Origin: UBA6522 sp965237785
Lineage (GTDB): Bacteria > Pseudomonadota > Gammaproteobacteria > Steroidobacterales > Rariloculaceae
NCBI GenBank assembly: GCA_965237785.1
Contig: OZ250159.1
Coordinates: forward strand, 744,001-808,000
DNA length: 64,000 bases
Direction of reading: 5' to 3'
The notes under the pieces: model-generated
What the model saw: only the letters and a program-made list of their open reading frames with translations
Databases searched by the model: none
What the model was told of the DNA's origin: nothing
Position numbers and translations under genes: made by a program
Shown here: piece after piece, positions 62,038-64,000 of the stretch
Position numbering within the stretch: position 1 is the first letter of the stretch
How the letters are laid out: every line of letters starts with the position of its first letter

Positions 62038-62154
62038 TTTGGTATCGAACCGCCCGCGGATGACGGCCCGAAAGATTTGAGTATCGTGGCGTGACATGTC
62101 GATCTATGCGGTGTTCTCGCCACGCTATCCCGTAGCTCATTAGGCTGGTCCACA

Positions 62155-64000
62155 ATGGATTTCCGTATCGCCGATACATTCACTACCAGCCTTACCAAGT
62201 TGACCGGTAACGAGCAGAAAGCGGTTAAGACTACGGCCTTCGACCTGCAATTGAATCCGGCTCAGCCGGGATTGCGATTCCACAAGCTGGATGGGGCTCG
62301 TGACCCAAACTTCTGGTCCGTGCGCGTCAGTCGCGACATTCGCATTATTGTGCATCGGACTCGGAATAGTCTGATGCTTTGCTATGTGGATCATCATGAC
62401 AATGCTTATCAGTGGGCTGAACGGCGAAAGCTGGCGACACATCCCAACACGGGCGTGGCACAACTGGTTGAAGTGCGGGAGACGGTTCAGGAAATCGTCG
62501 TACCGACATACGTGGAGGCCGTTCAAGCGCCATCGTTGAAGCCGCCGCTGTTTACCGACGTTGCTGAGATTGATCTGCTCGGCTACGGCGTCCCTGCTGA
62601 GTGGCTAAACGACGTTCGCCGCGCCGATGAAGAAGGTCTTCTGGAGTTGGTCGAACATCTGCCGAGCGAGGCAGCGGAGGCGCTGCTTGAGTTGGCCGTT
62701 GGAGGTACGCCGAAGCCCATCCAGCCGATTCCCGTTCCCGACCCCTTTGAACACCCCGACGCTCAACGTCGTTTCCGTATGGTGAACGACAGTGCCGAAC
62801 TGGAGCGCGCTCTTGAGTATCCTTGGGATAAGTGGGCGGTGTTCCTTCATCCGGCCCAACGACAAGTTGTGGAGAAGGAATTCAGCGGCCCGTTTCGTGT
62901 GTCCGGTTCGGCGGGCACCGGCAAAACGGTTGTCGCAATGCACCGCGCGGTATTTCTCGCGCGCGCCAACCCGCAAGCTCGGATCCTGTTAACGACTTTT
63001 TCCAGCACTCTGGCTGAATATCTACGGACGCAACTCCGGCGGCTCGTCCACAACGAACCTCGTCTAGCAGAACGGATAGAAGCCGACGCTATCGATACGG
63101 TCGGCGAGCGGCTCTATCGGGCGCGGATTGCCCCTCCTGATATCGCGACTGGGGAGTTGGTCCAGGAATTGATCGAGAGAGTTGCCGGCGGGTCGCAAAC
63201 GCATAAATTTAGCCTCCGATTCCTATTGAGTGAGTGGGAAAACGTCGTCGACGCATGGCAGGTGGGTAGTTGGGAAGCCTATCGAGATGTCAGGCGGCTT
63301 GGACGCAGGAAGCGCGTGCCCGTAGATCGGCGCTCAACGCTCTGGTCTATTTTCGAACGGGTCAAGGCCGAACTACAGGATCGGGATATGGTAACCCGGG
63401 CGGATATATTCAGCCTGCTGGCCGAGAAGCTCAAGGATCACCGGAATCCACCGTTCGACTTCATAATTGTGGATGAGGCGCAGGACATCAGCGTTGCCCA
63501 ACTTCGTTTTCTAGCGGCATTAGGGGGCCAACGGCCGAACAGCCTTTTTTTCGCGGGGGATCTGGGACAACGGATTTTCCAGCTGCCTTTCTCCTGGAAG
63601 GCGCTGGGCGTCGATGTCCGGGGGCGATCTCAAACTCTGAGGCTCAACTATCGAACGTCCCATCAAATCCGCGTGCAGGCGGATCGTCTGCTGGGCCCTG
63701 AAGTTGCCGACGTCGATGGCAACGTCGAGGACCGGCGTGGGACCGTTTCGGCATTTAACGGCGAGGAGCCGGCAATACAAATATTCGAGTCAGAATTGGA
63801 GGAACGCCAAGCTATTGCGACATGGTTGCGCGAACGCCGGAAAGAGGGTGTGGCGGCGAAGGAGATTGGAGTCTTTGTGAGATCTACGAGCCAACTGGGC
63901 CGCGCGCGAGACGCCGTTCGAGATTCTGAGGTGGCCTTCAATGTCTTGGACGAAAGCGCTAAAGCTCACATCGACGCCGTATCGATCAGCACGATGCATC
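62155..64000 (+). CDS. UvrD/Rep-type superfamily 1 helicase with RelE-like N-terminal domain (3' partial)
   Basis: An open frame of 615 codons from ATG 62155 runs off the window end. Residues 1-100 resemble a RelE/ParE toxin fold (FWSVRVSRDIRIIVHR, YVDHHDNAYQWAERRK), an N-terminal domain seen in a family of UvrD-like helicases. Helicase motifs follow: Walker A SGSAGTGKT, DEAQD, AGDLGQRIFQ, NYRTS and the beginning of motif V at the last codons. It lies 117 bases after DUF4276 on the same strand and probably unwinds DNA in repair or defence. The missing C-terminus should hold motif VI. Confidence 0.88.
   Translation, partial: MDFRIADTFTTSLTKLTGNEQKAVKTTAFDLQLNPAQPGLRFHKLDGARDPNFWSVRVSRDIRIIVHRTRNSLMLCYVDHHDNAYQWAERRKLATHPNTGVAQLVEVRETVQEIVVPTYVEAVQAPSLKPPLFTDVAEIDLLGYGVPAEWLNDVRRADEEGLLELVEHLPSEAAEALLELAVGGTPKPIQPIPVPDPFEHPDAQRRFRMVNDSAELERALEYPWDKWAVFLHPAQRQVVEKEFSGPFRVSGSAGTGKTVVAMHRAVFLARANPQARILLTTFSSTLAEYLRTQLRRLVHNEPRLAERIEADAIDTVGERLYRARIAPPDIATGELVQELIERVAGGSQTHKFSLRFLLSEWENVVDAWQVGSWEAYRDVRRLGRRKRVPVDRRSTLWSIFERVKAELQDRDMVTRADIFSLLAEKLKDHRNPPFDFIIVDEAQDISVAQLRFLAALGGQRPNSLFFAGDLGQRIFQLPFSWKALGVDVRGRSQTLRLNYRTSHQIRVQADRLLGPEVADVDGNVEDRRGTVSAFNGEEPAIQIFESELEERQAIATWLRERRKEGVAAKEIGVFVRSTSQLGRARDAVRDSEVAFNVLDESAKAHIDAVSISTMH

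Overview
The window is a high-GC bacterial chromosome segment, most likely from an uncultured gammaproteobacterium. That placement rests on the Grx4-type monothiol glutaredoxin, the HupE/PpiC pair, the TonB-dependent receptor, the periplasmic PQQ enzyme and the many short secreted DUF6152 proteins; it is an inference, because no rRNA, tRNA or ribosomal gene is present. The genes are densely packed, often with 4-base ATGA or GTGA overlaps, and no gene-free stretch exceeds about 330 bases.

Region 1 (1-15 kb) is a catabolic and uptake region. A molybdenum hydroxylase operon (large subunit, FAD subunit, and a 2Fe-2S subunit fused to a CoxG-like domain) faces a complete branched-chain-amino-acid-type ABC importer (livFGMH plus a lipoprotein binding protein). 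These are followed by a secreted cyclase-family hydrolase, an M20 deacylase, a sodium:solute symporter with an overlapping 33-codon membrane ORF, an HpaB-type flavin monooxygenase, a RidA-family protein lacking the usual active-site Arg, and a DUF1028 protein. Together they look like import and breakdown of a nitrogen-containing, possibly aromatic, compound.

Region 2 (15-36 kb) holds two sets of secreted proteins built from the same two families: five DUF6152 proteins (A), all predicted to be cut so that the mature chain begins His-His-Ser, and six copies of a second family (B) with a G-x-W-x-G-(D/E)-x-L core. One gene fuses A and B. It heads an operon with a PLP-fold enzyme, a two-subunit CoA-transferase and a luciferase-like oxidoreductase, and it is divergent from a TonB-dependent receptor. 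Two metallo-beta-lactamase-fold hydrolases and a PQQ-dependent dehydrogenase complete the region. This is the best candidate for an undescribed envelope or periplasmic system.

Region 3 (36-53.7 kb) is mostly housekeeping and transport: a DMT exporter, an ABC-2/HlyD export operon, HupE plus PpiC, YceI, a dicarboxylate symporter plus proC, a thiolase, nadC, a VOC protein, a CaCA antiporter, a PuuD-type membrane protein and grxD. It also has an eight-copy 12-bp minisatellite and an intact IS1182-like element that inserted at a CTAG carrying the stop codon of the VOC gene.

Region 4 (53.8-64 kb) is a defence island on one strand: a small GIY-YIG protein, a type III-like restriction subunit, its methyltransferase (with a perfect 27-bp inverted repeat inside the coding sequence), a RecF-like AAA ATPase, a DUF4276 TOPRIM-like protein, and a UvrD-type helicase with a RelE-like N-terminus that runs off the window.
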